20,329 nt of DNA from Oscillospiraceae bacterium. GTDB lineage: Bacteria > Bacillota > Clostridia > Oscillospirales > Oscillospiraceae. A program made the translations under genes and the position numbers. The DNA lies in assembly GCA_016296565.1 (NCBI GenBank), contig JAEDJB010000020.1, positions 1-20,329 on the forward strand, written 5' to 3'. The notes under the pieces are model-generated. The model searched no databases. It was not told the origin of the DNA and saw nothing but the letters and a program-made list of their open reading frames with translations. Numbering within the stretch: the stretch's first letter is position 1; the number at the start of each line of letters is the position of its first letter. Positions 6,732-14,379 of the stretch are shown one piece after another.

Positions 6732-7169
6732 ATGACAAAGGAAGAAATTAAAACCATCCTTCCCCATCGGGAGCCTATGCTCCTGGTGGAGGAACTGGAC
6801 CGGGAGGGAGACTTCGCCCTGGGCAAGTACCAGGTGAAGGGGGACGAGTGGTTTCTTCAGGGCCACTTCCCCGGCTCCCCTGTGGTCCCCGGGGTCATCC
6901 TCTGCGAGATCCTGGCCCAGACCATGGGCGCTCTGCTCACGGACCGGCTGGGGGAGGGGGAGATCCCCATGTACACCAGCATGAAAAACGTCCGGTTCAA
7001 GGCTCCGGTGCTGCCGGGTGACCTGTTCCGGACCAAGTGCCGGATCACCCGGGCCAAGCACCCCTTCTACTTTGCGGAAGGGGAGGGCTATGTAGAGGGC
7101 ACCCTCTGCGTTAAGGCAGAGTTCTCCTTCGCCATCACGGAGGCGGCGACATGTTCTCAAAGATCCTGA
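6732..7169 (+). CDS. fabZ: 3-hydroxyacyl-ACP dehydratase
   Basis: This 145-residue hot-dog-fold enzyme dehydrates 3-hydroxyacyl-ACP to trans-2-enoyl-ACP, the substrate for FabK. The start of the family domain is seen in ILPHREPMLLV. The catalytic H45 is in GHFPGSPVVPGV and the catalytic E59 is in LCEILAQ. The ATG directly follows the accB stop, and the 3' end overlaps accC by 19 nt. No separate FabM-like isomerase is present in the window, so how any unsaturated fatty acids are made is not evident here. Confidence 0.95.
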   Translation: MTKEEIKTILPHREPMLLVEELDREGDFALGKYQVKGDEWFLQGHFPGSPVVPGVILCEILAQTMGALLTDRLGEGEIPMYTSMKNVRFKAPVLPGDLFRTKCRITRAKHPFYFAEGEGYVEGTLCVKAEFSFAITEAATCSQRS

Positions 7170-8458
7170 TCGCCAACCGGGGGGAGATCGCCGTGCGCAT
7201 CATCCGGGCCTGCAAGGAGATGGGCATCGCCACCGTGGCGGTGTGCTCCCAGGCAGACCGGGAGGCCCTGCACACCGCCCTGGCGGACGAGTGCTGCTGC
7301 GTGGGCGGTCCCGCCCCGGCGGACAGCTACCTGAACCAGGAGCGCATCGTCTCCGCCGCTCTGGCCATGGGGGCCCAGGCCATCCACCCCGGGTACGGCT
7401 TTCTCTCGGAAAACCCGGGTTTTGCCGACCTGTGCCGGAAAAATGGCCTGGTGTTCATCGGCCCCTCCCCGGAGAGTATGCTCCGGCTGGGGGACAAGGC
7501 CCTGCTGAAGGAGACCATGTCGGCCGCCGGTCTGCCGGTGATCCCCGGCACCGGGGTGTTGCGGACGGTGTCCGATGCGCTGGAAGCGGCGGAGAAGATC
7601 GGCTACCCGGTGATGCTGAAGGCCCGCGCCGGGGGCGGCGGCCGGGGCATCCGGCTGGCCCAAAACCCGGAAGAGCTGACGGCGGCCTTTCCTCTGGCGG
7701 TGGCCGAGGGTGAGGCGGCCTTCGGGGACGGGGCGGTGTATATGGAAAAGTACGTCCACCCCGCCCGGCACATTGAGGTGCAGATCCTGGCCGACGAGGC
7801 CGGGCAGGTGGTGTGCCTGGGGGAGCGGGACTGCTCCGTTCAGCGCCGCCACCAGAAGCTCATTGAAGAGTCCCCCTCTCCGGCGGTGCACCCGGTCCAG
7901 CGGGCCCGGCTTATGAGCCTGGTGTCCCAGGCGGTGGCTGAAGTGGGCTACGTGGGGGTGGGCACCCTGGAGTTTCTCCTGGATCAGCAGGGCAACTTCT
8001 GGTTCATGGAGATGAACGTCCGCCTTCAGGTGGAGCACGGGGTCACCGAAATGCTCACCAACATCGACCTGGTGAAGTGGCAGATCCGCGCGGCGGCCGG
8101 AGTTTCCCTGAACTTTACCCAGGCGGACGTGCGCCTGGCGGGAGCCGCCCTGGAGTGCCGGATCAACGCTCTGGCCCCAGGGAAGCTGGAGATGCTCCAC
8201 GTCCCCGGCGGGCCCTTCGTCCGGTTCGACACCTATCTGGTCCAGGGGGTGACCGTCTCCCCCTACTATGACTCCCTGCTGGGCAAGCTGGTGGTCTACG
8301 CCGGCACCCGGGAGGAGGCCGTGCGGAAGATGAAGGCCGCCCTCTGCGAGCTGGTGATGGCGGGGCTGGAGACCAACATTGAGGAACAGCTGGACATTAT
8401 CAGCTCCCCGGAGTTTATGAGCGGCGCCTATGATTTGACCTTTATGGAAGGCAGGTGA
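7151..8458 (+). CDS. accC: Biotin carboxylase subunit of acetyl-CoA carboxylase
   Basis: This 435-residue ATP-grasp enzyme carboxylates the biotin on AccB using ATP and bicarbonate. It opens with the family hallmark KILIANRGEIAVRIIRA. It has the ATP-binding loop KARAGGGGRGIR, the RRHQKLIEESP segment, and the catalytic strand EMNVRLQVEH, which keeps the Glu, Asn, Arg, Gln and Val positions of the usual EMNTRIQVEH. After ECRINA the chain is about seven residues shorter than E. coli AccC as remembered, removing the usual acidic EDP segment. The gene overlaps fabZ upstream, and its stop overlaps a possible GTG start of accD. Confidence 0.94.
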   Translation: MFSKILIANRGEIAVRIIRACKEMGIATVAVCSQADREALHTALADECCCVGGPAPADSYLNQERIVSAALAMGAQAIHPGYGFLSENPGFADLCRKNGLVFIGPSPESMLRLGDKALLKETMSAAGLPVIPGTGVLRTVSDALEAAEKIGYPVMLKARAGGGGRGIRLAQNPEELTAAFPLAVAEGEAAFGDGAVYMEKYVHPARHIEVQILADEAGQVVCLGERDCSVQRRHQKLIEESPSPAVHPVQRARLMSLVSQAVAEVGYVGVGTLEFLLDQQGNFWFMEMNVRLQVEHGVTEMLTNIDLVKWQIRAAAGVSLNFTQADVRLAGAALECRINALAPGKLEMLHVPGGPFVRFDTYLVQGVTVSPYYDSLLGKLVVYAGTREEAVRKMKAALCELVMAGLETNIEEQLDIISSPEFMSGAYDLTFMEGR

Positions 8459-8463
8459 GGCCC

Positions 8464-9324
8464 ATGGCCTTTTTGAATTTCAGAAAACCCAGGATTGAGC
8501 TGGAAAAGGGCGGCCGGGCGGCGGCGGAGGTTCAGGAGGACGCCAGCGAGCCGGAAAAAACCTGCCCCAACTGTCACAAAAGCATCCCCTTAAGCCGTCT
8601 GTGGGCGGCCTGGAACACCTGTCCCTGCGGGTACCACTTCCGCATGAGCGCCCGGCAGCGGCTGAACTTTCTGGCGGACAAGGGCTCCTTCCGGGAGCTC
8701 TTTTCTGACATCCAGTCCGGGGACCCCCTGGACTTTCCCGGCTACCGGGAAAAGCTGGAGACCGTGCGGTCGGTTAGCGGAGAGAAGGAGGGGGTCCTGT
8801 GCGGCACCGCCGCCATCGGCGGGGAGCCCTGCTGCCTGTTTCTCATGGACCCCTACTTTATGATGGGGAGCATGGGCAGCGCGGTGGGGGAGAAGATCAC
8901 CTGCCTGTTTGAGTACGCGGCGGACCACGGCCTGCCTGTGGTGGGCTGCACCGTCTCCGGCGGGGCGCGGATGCAGGAGGGTCTCTTGTCCCTCATGCAG
9001 ATGGCCAAAACCAGCGGGGCGGTAAAGCGCCACAGCGACAAGGGCCTGTTCTACCTTGTCCTGCTGACAGACCCCACCACCGGCGGCGTCACCGCCAGCT
9101 TTGCCATGGAGGGGGACGTGATTCTGGCGGAACCCGGAGCCACCGTGGGCTTTGCCGGGGCCCGGGTGGTGGAGCAGACCACCCGCAAGCCTCTGCCCAA
9201 GGGCTTCCAGAAGGCAGAGTCCCTGCTGGAGCACGGCTTTATTGACGCCATTGTTCCCCGGCAGGACCAGCGGGAGACCATAGCCTTTCTGCTCCGGCTG
9301 CACCGGGAAGGAGGCGGACAATGA
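8464..9324 (+). CDS. accD: Acetyl-CoA carboxylase carboxyltransferase beta subunit
   Basis: This 286-residue subunit forms, with AccA, the carboxyltransferase that moves CO2 from biotin to acetyl-CoA, yielding malonyl-CoA. An N-terminal zinc ribbon is visible with cysteines C34, C37, C53 and C55. The second pair is C-P-C where C-x2-C is usual. The crotonase-like core follows, with the conserved GCTVSGGARMQEG. The ATG at 8464 fits the expected MAFLNFRK-type start. A GTG at 8455 in a GTGA overlap with accC would add three residues and cannot be excluded. The 3' end overlaps accA by ATGA. Confidence 0.93.
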   Translation: MAFLNFRKPRIELEKGGRAAAEVQEDASEPEKTCPNCHKSIPLSRLWAAWNTCPCGYHFRMSARQRLNFLADKGSFRELFSDIQSGDPLDFPGYREKLETVRSVSGEKEGVLCGTAAIGGEPCCLFLMDPYFMMGSMGSAVGEKITCLFEYAADHGLPVVGCTVSGGARMQEGLLSLMQMAKTSGAVKRHSDKGLFYLVLLTDPTTGGVTASFAMEGDVILAEPGATVGFAGARVVEQTTRKPLPKGFQKAESLLEHGFIDAIVPRQDQRETIAFLLRLHREGGGQ

Positions 9325-10118
9325 GCACCCCAGCCTATGAAAAGGTCAAGCTGGCCCGGGCCAACAAGCGGCCCACGGGCCTGGATTATATTCACAACCT
9401 GTGCGCGGACTTTCTGGAGCTTCACGGCGACCGGCGCTTCGGCGACGACGGCGCTGTGGTGGGGGGCGTAGGGCACCTGCGGGGCATCCCCGTGACCCTG
9501 CTGGCCATTGAAAAGGGCCACAGCGCCAAGGAGCGCATGGCCCGGTCCTTCGGGGCTCCCCACCCGGAGGGGTACCGGAAGGCGCTGCGCCTTATGAAGC
9601 AGGCGGAGAAATTCCACCGCCCGGTGGTGTGCTTTGTGGACACCTCCGGGGCCTACTGCGGCGTGGACGCGGAGGAGCGGGGCCAGGGTCAGGCCATCGG
9701 GGAGAACCTGATGGAGATGATGACCCTCCAGGTCCCCGTTATCACCCTGCTCATCGGCGAGGGGGGCAGCGGCGGCGCTCTGGCCCTGTCGGTAGCCGAC
9801 CGGGTGTGGATGCTGGAAAACGCCGTCTACTCGGTGATCTCCCCGGAAGGGTGCGCCAGCATCCTCTGGAAGGACGCGGCCCAGGCCCCCCAGGCTGCCC
9901 AGCGGCTGAAGCTCACCGCCCAGGACGCTCTGGAGCTGGGGATCATCGAGGCCGTTCTCACCGAACGGGACCTGGGTCAGACCAGCTTCTACAGCCGTCT
10001 GGTCGGGCGGCTGGAGGAGGAGCTGCGGACCCTTCAGGCCCAGAAGGACCTGCTGGAAACCCGCTACGCCCGGTTCCGGGCCTTTGGCCGGCCGAACACA
10101 TCCTGCCCCACTGAATGA
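9321..10118 (+). CDS. accA: Acetyl-CoA carboxylase carboxyltransferase alpha subunit
   Basis: This 265-residue partner of AccD completes the four-subunit acetyl-CoA carboxylase. Typical segments are APHPEGYRKALRLM, FVDTSGAYCGVDAEERGQG, the glycine-rich GEGGSGGALALSVAD and YSVISPEGCASILWK. It lacks about 50 N-terminal residues present in E. coli AccA as remembered, as is common in compact Firmicute forms. The start overlaps the accD stop (ATGA), which would help hold the two subunits at equal levels. The stop codon overlaps an ATG of the next frame, although a better start for that gene lies 12 bases further on. Confidence 0.94.
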   Translation: MSTPAYEKVKLARANKRPTGLDYIHNLCADFLELHGDRRFGDDGAVVGGVGHLRGIPVTLLAIEKGHSAKERMARSFGAPHPEGYRKALRLMKQAEKFHRPVVCFVDTSGAYCGVDAEERGQGQAIGENLMEMMTLQVPVITLLIGEGGSGGALALSVADRVWMLENAVYSVISPEGCASILWKDAAQAPQAAQRLKLTAQDALELGIIEAVLTERDLGQTSFYSRLVGRLEEELRTLQAQKDLLETRYARFRAFGRPNTSCPTE

Positions 10119-10129
10119 GGAAACCAAGC

Positions 10130-11755
10130 ATGATCTATGAATCCTTCTGCCGGGAGACGGTGGACGGCCAGGGCCGCCTCACCAGCTTCCGGCTGAATTA
10201 CCCCGAGAACTTTAACTTCGGCTATGACGTGGTGGACGCCATGGCCGCCCAGGACCCCGGCAGGCGGGCGATGGTCTGGTGCAACGCTGAGGGGGCGGAA
10301 CGCACGTTCACCTTCGGCGACATCAGCCGCCTGAGCAATCAGGTGGCCAACGCCCTGCTGGCGGAGGGCATCCGCCGGGGGGACCAGGTGATGGTGGCCC
10401 TCAAGCGCCACTATGAATACTGGCTGGTGACCGTTGCCCTCCACAAGCTGGGGGCGGTGATGATCCCCATGACCCACATGCTCACCCAGGCGGACATCCG
10501 CTACCGGCTGGGCCAGGCCAGGGTGAAGGGAATCATCTGCACCCCCCAGGACCAGGTGCCCAACCGGGTGCGGGCTGCCGTGGAGGAGATGGGCCTGACC
10601 TGCAAGCTGTGGACGGTCCAGCAGGACGTGCCCGGCTTCCTGAATCTTTCGACAGCCATGGACCAGGCTTCCGACACTTTGGAGCGGCAGCCCACCCTGG
10701 CCCACGACCCCATGGTGCTGTATTTTACCTCCGGCACCACCGGCTACCCCAAAGGGGTGGTCCACGACTTCACCTATCCTCTGGCCCACATTGTCACCGC
10801 CAAGTACTGGCAGCAGGCAGAGGAGGGAGGCCTCCACTTTACCGTTGCGGAAACCGGCTGGGCCAAGGCCTCCTGGGGAAAGCTCTACGGCCAGTGGCTC
10901 ATCGGCTGCGCCGTTATGGTCTTTGACTTTGACAACTTCGACCCCAAGCAGCTTACCGCTGTCATCAACCGCTACGGGGTCACATCCTTCTGCGCGCCGC
11001 CCACGGTGTACCGGTACCTGGTGAAGAAGGGCATTCCCGACATGCCCTCCCTCCGCCACGCGGCCACCGCCGGAGAGCAGCTGGCCCCGGAGGTTTTCCG
11101 GAAGTTTACGGAAAAAACCGGCCTGCCCCTCATGGAGGGCTACGGCCAGACCGAGACCACCCTGCTGCTGGCAAACTTCAAGGGCGACGTGCCGGTGGAG
11201 GGCTCCATGGGCCGCCCCTCTCCTTTATATAATATAGAGCTGCGGCAGCCCGACGGCTCTCCCACCCCGGTGGGGGAGATCGGGGAGATCGTCCTTCTGC
11301 CCCCCGAAGAGGGGGAGCAGCCCGGGCTCTTTACCCACTACCTGGGCAACGAGTCTCTCTACCGCCACGTCTGGAAGGACGGGGTCTACCACACCGGCGA
11401 CGCCGCCTGGGCAGATCCGGACGGAAACTACTGGTTTCACGGCCGGTTTGATGATATAATCAAAACAGGCGGTTATCGTGTGGGCCCCTTTGAGGTGGAA
11501 AACATTCTCATGGAGCACCCGGCGGTTCTGGAGTGCAGCGTGGTGGGAGTGCCGGACCCCCTCCGGGGCCAGGCCATCAAGGCGGTGGTGGTTCCCCTTC
11601 CCGGACAGGAGCCCTCCCGGGCTTTGGAGCAGGAGCTGAAGACCTTTGCCAACAGCCGGATGGCGGAGTACAAATGGATTCGGACCGTGGAGTTTGTCTC
11701 TGCCATGCCCAAGACGATCAGCGGAAAAATCCGCAAAACGGAGCTGCGGGCATGA
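10130..11755 (+). CDS. AMP-forming acyl-CoA synthetase (medium-chain type)
   Basis: This 541-residue member of the ANL (adenylate-forming) superfamily activates a carboxylic acid to an acyl-adenylate and then an acyl-CoA. The phosphate-binding loop YFTSGTTGYPKG is at about 198-209, GYGQTET at about 337-343, the hinge region is GRFDDIIKTGGYRVGPFEVE, and the catalytic lysine is near residue 533 in ISGKIRK. The AETGWAKASWGKLYGQW stretch resembles the medium-chain (ACSM-like) branch, but the substrate cannot be read from sequence. The ATG at 10130 is preferred over one at 10115 because TGAGGAA lies eight bases ahead of it. Position inside a fatty-acid synthesis operon suggests fatty acids as substrates, which is inference. 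This is not a standard member of the operon. Confidence 0.88.
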   Translation: MIYESFCRETVDGQGRLTSFRLNYPENFNFGYDVVDAMAAQDPGRRAMVWCNAEGAERTFTFGDISRLSNQVANALLAEGIRRGDQVMVALKRHYEYWLVTVALHKLGAVMIPMTHMLTQADIRYRLGQARVKGIICTPQDQVPNRVRAAVEEMGLTCKLWTVQQDVPGFLNLSTAMDQASDTLERQPTLAHDPMVLYFTSGTTGYPKGVVHDFTYPLAHIVTAKYWQQAEEGGLHFTVAETGWAKASWGKLYGQWLIGCAVMVFDFDNFDPKQLTAVINRYGVTSFCAPPTVYRYLVKKGIPDMPSLRHAATAGEQLAPEVFRKFTEKTGLPLMEGYGQTETTLLLANFKGDVPVEGSMGRPSPLYNIELRQPDGSPTPVGEIGEIVLLPPEEGEQPGLFTHYLGNESLYRHVWKDGVYHTGDAAWADPDGNYWFHGRFDDIIKTGGYRVGPFEVENILMEHPAVLECSVVGVPDPLRGQAIKAVVVPLPGQEPSRALEQELKTFANSRMAEYKWIRTVEFVSAMPKTISGKIRKTELRA

Positions 11756-11795
11756 AGCCCGTTTTCCGCCGAAAGAAAAGCAGGGGGGATCACCC

Positions 11796-12377
11796 ATGAA
11801 GGCAGCGCATCCCAGGCGGAACAGCAAGCGGGAGGACCTGATTAAAGCAGGCATCCAGGAGATCAACAAGCACGGTATCGCAGGGTTTTCCATGCGCAGG
11901 ATTGCCGACGATTGCGGCCTGTCCTGCGGCGCACCCTACAAGCACTTTGAAAACCGGAAGGACTTCATCGCGGCGGTGATTGAATACGTCAACGAACAGT
12001 GGCGGGTGCGGCAGCAGGAACTGCTGGATCAGTACGCCGGGGATCTGCGCCGGCAGATTGTGGAGATGAGCGTGGGATACGTGGAGTTTCTCATGGAGCA
12101 GCCCCACTACCGGTCTATCCTCATGCTGAAGGACGAGGAGTTCGACAACACCTACCACAGGCTGCGGGGAGAGCTGAGCAGCCCCACCCAGCAGCTGGCC
12201 CAGCGGTATTTTGACAGCGTGGGCATGGATGATTTCACCAGCCGGCGGAAGATCTATGTGGTCCGTTCCCTGATTTTCGGGGCGGTGATCCTCATGGACA
12301 ACGGAGAAATGGCCTACAACCAGGAGACCCTGGAGTTCATCCGGTTCAGCATTAACCGGGAGTTTGATCTTCCCTGA
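11796..12377 (+). CDS. TetR/AcrR-family transcriptional regulator
   Basis: This 193-residue protein has an N-terminal TetR helix-turn-helix. The recognition region runs through GFSMRRIADDCGLSCGAPYKHFENRKDFIAAV (about residues 29-60, broken here only by prose), and a helical ligand-binding and dimerisation domain follows. The ATG at 11796 is preceded by AGGGGGG at 11782-11788. The frame extends upstream inside the acyl-CoA synthetase gene, but the family domain starts only after 11796. As the last gene of the fatty-acid operon it probably reports on a fatty-acid or acyl-CoA signal, with the palindromes at 1818 and 2003 as likely targets and autoregulation as a result. This role is inferred from context. 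Confidence 0.88.
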   Translation: MKAAHPRRNSKREDLIKAGIQEINKHGIAGFSMRRIADDCGLSCGAPYKHFENRKDFIAAVIEYVNEQWRVRQQELLDQYAGDLRRQIVEMSVGYVEFLMEQPHYRSILMLKDEEFDNTYHRLRGELSSPTQQLAQRYFDSVGMDDFTSRRKIYVVRSLIFGAVILMDNGEMAYNQETLEFIRFSINREFDLP

Positions 12378-12389
12378 CAAGAGCCCTCA

Positions 12390-12418
12390 AAGCCCTCCTT
12401 TGACCGGGAGGGCTTTTT
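12390..12418 (+). terminator. Intrinsic terminator of the fatty-acid operon
   Basis: A perfect 9-bp stem, AAGCCCTCC (12390-12398) with GGAGGGCTT (12407-12415), has an 8-base loop and runs directly into TTTTT. It starts 12 bases after the regulator stop codon. A second, weaker hairpin with a T-run (12451-12474) follows and might act as a backup. Confidence 0.88.
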
Positions 12419-12497
12419 GCTTGCTTTCCTGCGAAAAATTTTCATCCTGTATTCCGGATTTCTGGAATTTTTTTGGAGGATCGAGGAAAAAATAGCG

Positions 12498-12526
12498 TTG
12501 ACATAGGATAACCGGGTTACTATAAT
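12498..12526 (+). promoter_or_regulatory. Promoter of the glycine cleavage operon
   Basis: A perfect TTGACA (12498-12503) and a perfect TATAAT (12521-12526) are separated by 17 bases, a full sigma-A consensus. The start point is expected near 12533, about 60 nt before the glycine riboswitch. The spacer holds a small perfect palindrome, TAACCGGGTTA (12509-12519). The strength of this promoter suggests that control is exercised mainly downstream, by the riboswitch. Confidence 0.92.
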
Positions 12527-12541
12527 GAAAACAGATATGTG

Positions 12542-12559
12542 CCCGGGAATCCTCCCGGG
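12542..12559 (+). other. Leader hairpin upstream of the glycine riboswitch
   Basis: A 7-bp perfect stem, CCCGGGA (12542-12548) with TCCCGGG (12553-12559), has a 4-base loop and forms near the 5' end of the transcript. It may protect the RNA or help fold the riboswitch. No T-run follows, so it is not a terminator. Confidence 0.6.
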
Positions 12560-12591
12560 ACGCGCAAAGAACAGAATACCGTTCGGATGAT

Positions 12592-12746
12592 AAAACCGGG
12601 AGATACCGCCCAGGCGGAGCCGAAGGGGCTGCGAAAACTCTCAGGCACAAGGGACCGGTTTTGGACGAGACTCCGGAGAGCGAGGTCGCACCGAAGAGGC
12701 AATCTGCCCCCCCTTGGCGGAGAATCTTTCAGGTTATGTTACGGAG
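12592..12746 (+). ncRNA. Tandem glycine riboswitch (two aptamers)
   Basis: Two consecutive aptamers carry the family's conserved blocks. Aptamer I is closed by AAAACCGG (12592-12599) pairing with CCGGTTTT (12655-12662) and contains GCCGAAGGGGC (12619-12629) and ACTCTCAGGC (12637-12646). Aptamer II contains GGAGAG (12675-12680), GCACCGAAGAGGC (12688-12700) and TCTTTCAGGT (12725-12734), and is closed by CTCCG (12671-12675) pairing with CGGAG (12742-12746). The last four bases of that closing stem also form the foot of the downstream terminator, so glycine binding should favour read-through (an ON switch). It precedes gcvT, its classical target. Confidence 0.95.
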
Positions 12747-12791
12747 GCACAGACCTTGGCGTATGCGCAGGGGTCTGTGTCTTCGTTTTTT
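12743..12791 (+). terminator. Riboswitch-controlled terminator before gcvT
   Basis: A strong 8-bp core stem, CACAGACC (12748-12755) with GGTCTGTG (12772-12779), can extend by five further pairs, some of them G-U (12743-12747 with 12780-12784), and is followed by TTTTTT (12786-12791). The foot of the stem shares bases 12743-12746 with the closing helix of aptamer II, giving a simple competition switch. Confidence 0.85.
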
Positions 12792-12825
12792 GTTTGCGTC
12801 AACTGATGAAAAAGGAGCGAGTACT

Positions 12826-13914
12826 ATGGAACTGAAAACCCCTCTTTATGACGTGCATGTGGAAGAGGGCGGCAAGATCGTCCCCTTCGCCGGGTATCTG
12901 CTGCCCGTTCAGTACGGCACCGGCGTGATCAAGGAGCACATGGCAGTCCGTCAGCAGTGCGGCCTGTTCGACGTGTCCCACATGGGTGAAATCCTCTTCA
13001 CCGGCCCCACCGCTCTGGCCACCCTGAACCACCTGCTCACCAACGACTATTCCAACATGCCCATCAACAAGGTCCGCTACGGCGTTATGTGCAACGAGCA
13101 GGGCGGCACCATTGACGACCTGGTGGTCTACAAGTTCGGCGAGGAGTCCTACCTGGTGGTGGTGAACGCCGCCAACCGGGAGAAGGACTATGCCCACATG
13201 GCCGCCAACACCCTGGAAGGCACCAAGTGCGAGGACATCTCCGACACGGTGGCCCAGGTTGCCCTGCAGGGCCCCAAGGCTCCCGCCATTATGAAGAAGC
13301 TGCTGCCTGAGGACCAGATCCCCAAGGGCTACTACACCGCTCTGCCCAACGTGAACCTGGGCGGCATGAACTGCATGATCTCCCGCACCGGTTACACCGG
13401 CGAGCTGGGCTATGAGATCTACACCGCCAGCGAAAACGCCCCCAAGCTGTGGAAGCTGCTGCGGGAGGCCGGCGAGGAGTTCGGCCTGATCCCCTGCGGC
13501 CTGGGCGCCCGTGACACCCTGCGCCTGGAGGCTGCCATGCCCCTCTACGGCCACGAGATGGACGAGACCATCACCCCCCTGGAGGCCGGTCTGGACTTCG
13601 GCGTGAAGCTGAACAAGGAAGAGTTCATCGGCCATGACGCTCTGGTGGCTGCCGGGGCTCCCAAGCGGGTCCGCGTGGGCCTGGAGGTTACCGGCCGCGG
13701 CATCATCCGTGAGCACCAGGATGTGTATATCGGCGATGAGAAGATCGGCGTTTCCACCTCCGGCACCCACTGCCCCTACCTGGGCAAGGCCATTGCCATG
13801 GCTCTGGTGGACGCCAGCCACGCTGAAGTGGGCACCAAGGTGGAGGCTGAGGTCCGCGGCCGCCGTGTGGCTGCGGAGATCATCCCCCTGCCCTTCTACA
13901 CCAGAGGCAAGTAA
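12826..13914 (+). CDS. gcvT: Glycine cleavage system T protein (aminomethyltransferase)
   Basis: This 362-residue enzyme takes the aminomethyl group from lipoyl-GcvH, releases ammonia and passes the one-carbon unit to tetrahydrofolate. Homology begins at MELKTPLYDVH, and the conserved YGVMCNEQGGTIDDLVVYK segment contains the catalytic aspartate (D97 or D98). RTGYTGELGYEIY and GLGARDTLRLEA are further family blocks. The ATG at 12826 follows AAAGGAG (12811-12817). The frame stays open upstream to 12661, but that would translate the riboswitch. It is the first gene of the operon and is controlled by the glycine riboswitch. Confidence 0.96.
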   Translation: MELKTPLYDVHVEEGGKIVPFAGYLLPVQYGTGVIKEHMAVRQQCGLFDVSHMGEILFTGPTALATLNHLLTNDYSNMPINKVRYGVMCNEQGGTIDDLVVYKFGEESYLVVVNAANREKDYAHMAANTLEGTKCEDISDTVAQVALQGPKAPAIMKKLLPEDQIPKGYYTALPNVNLGGMNCMISRTGYTGELGYEIYTASENAPKLWKLLREAGEEFGLIPCGLGARDTLRLEAAMPLYGHEMDETITPLEAGLDFGVKLNKEEFIGHDALVAAGAPKRVRVGLEVTGRGIIREHQDVYIGDEKIGVSTSGTHCPYLGKAIAMALVDASHAEVGTKVEAEVRGRRVAAEIIPLPFYTRGK

Positions 13915-13994
13915 GGCAGCCTGAATCAGCCGCCTTCTGCCGGCATCGTATCAATTCGTTCAAAAAAGAAAATTATCATATTGGAGGAAGTATT

Positions 13995-14378
13995 ATGTCT
14001 ATCATTCCCGCTGAACTGAAGTACACCAAGTCCCACGAGTGGATCAAGGAGGAAGACGGCGTCTTCACCATCGGCCTGACCGACTATGCACAGAGCGCTC
14101 TGGGCGACATCGTGTTCATCAACCTGCCCGAGGAAGGCGACGAGGTCACCGCCGGCGAGTCCTTCTCCGACGTGGAGTCCGTGAAGGCCGTTTCCGACGT
14201 GTTCAGCCCTGTCACCGGCGCTGTCTGCGCAGTGAACGAGGCCCTGCTGGACGATCCCGCTCAGGTGAACGAGAGCCCCTACGAAGCATGGCTCATCAAG
14301 GTGGAGAACGTGAGCGACACCGAGGAGCTGCTGGACGCAGAAGCCTATGAGGCCGTCGTGGCAGCTGAGGAGGCATAA
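13995..14378 (+). CDS. gcvH: Glycine cleavage system H protein
   Basis: This 127-residue lipoyl carrier shuttles the aminomethyl group from the P protein to the T protein and is reoxidised by the L protein. The lipoylated lysine is K64 in SDVESVKAVSDVFSPV, and the fold-defining KSHEWIKEEDGVFTIGLTDYAQ is present near the N-terminus. GGAGG (13983-13987) precedes the ATG. An 80-nt gap separates it from gcvT, and gcvPA begins two bases after its stop. The lipoate ligase downstream in the same operon is the likely source of its lipoyl group. Confidence 0.97.
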   Translation: MSIIPAELKYTKSHEWIKEEDGVFTIGLTDYAQSALGDIVFINLPEEGDEVTAGESFSDVESVKAVSDVFSPVTGAVCAVNEALLDDPAQVNESPYEAWLIKVENVSDTEELLDAEAYEAVVAAEEA

Positions 14379-14379
14379 T

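Noticed and set aside
12451..12474. Short hairpin with a T-run after the operon terminator
   Set aside because: The stem is only 5-6 bp and AT-rich. It may be a backup terminator but is not strong enough to list alone.
12661..12825. N-terminal extension of GcvT by 55 residues
   Set aside because: The extension lies inside the second glycine aptamer and the terminator. The start at 12826 has its own ribosome binding site.
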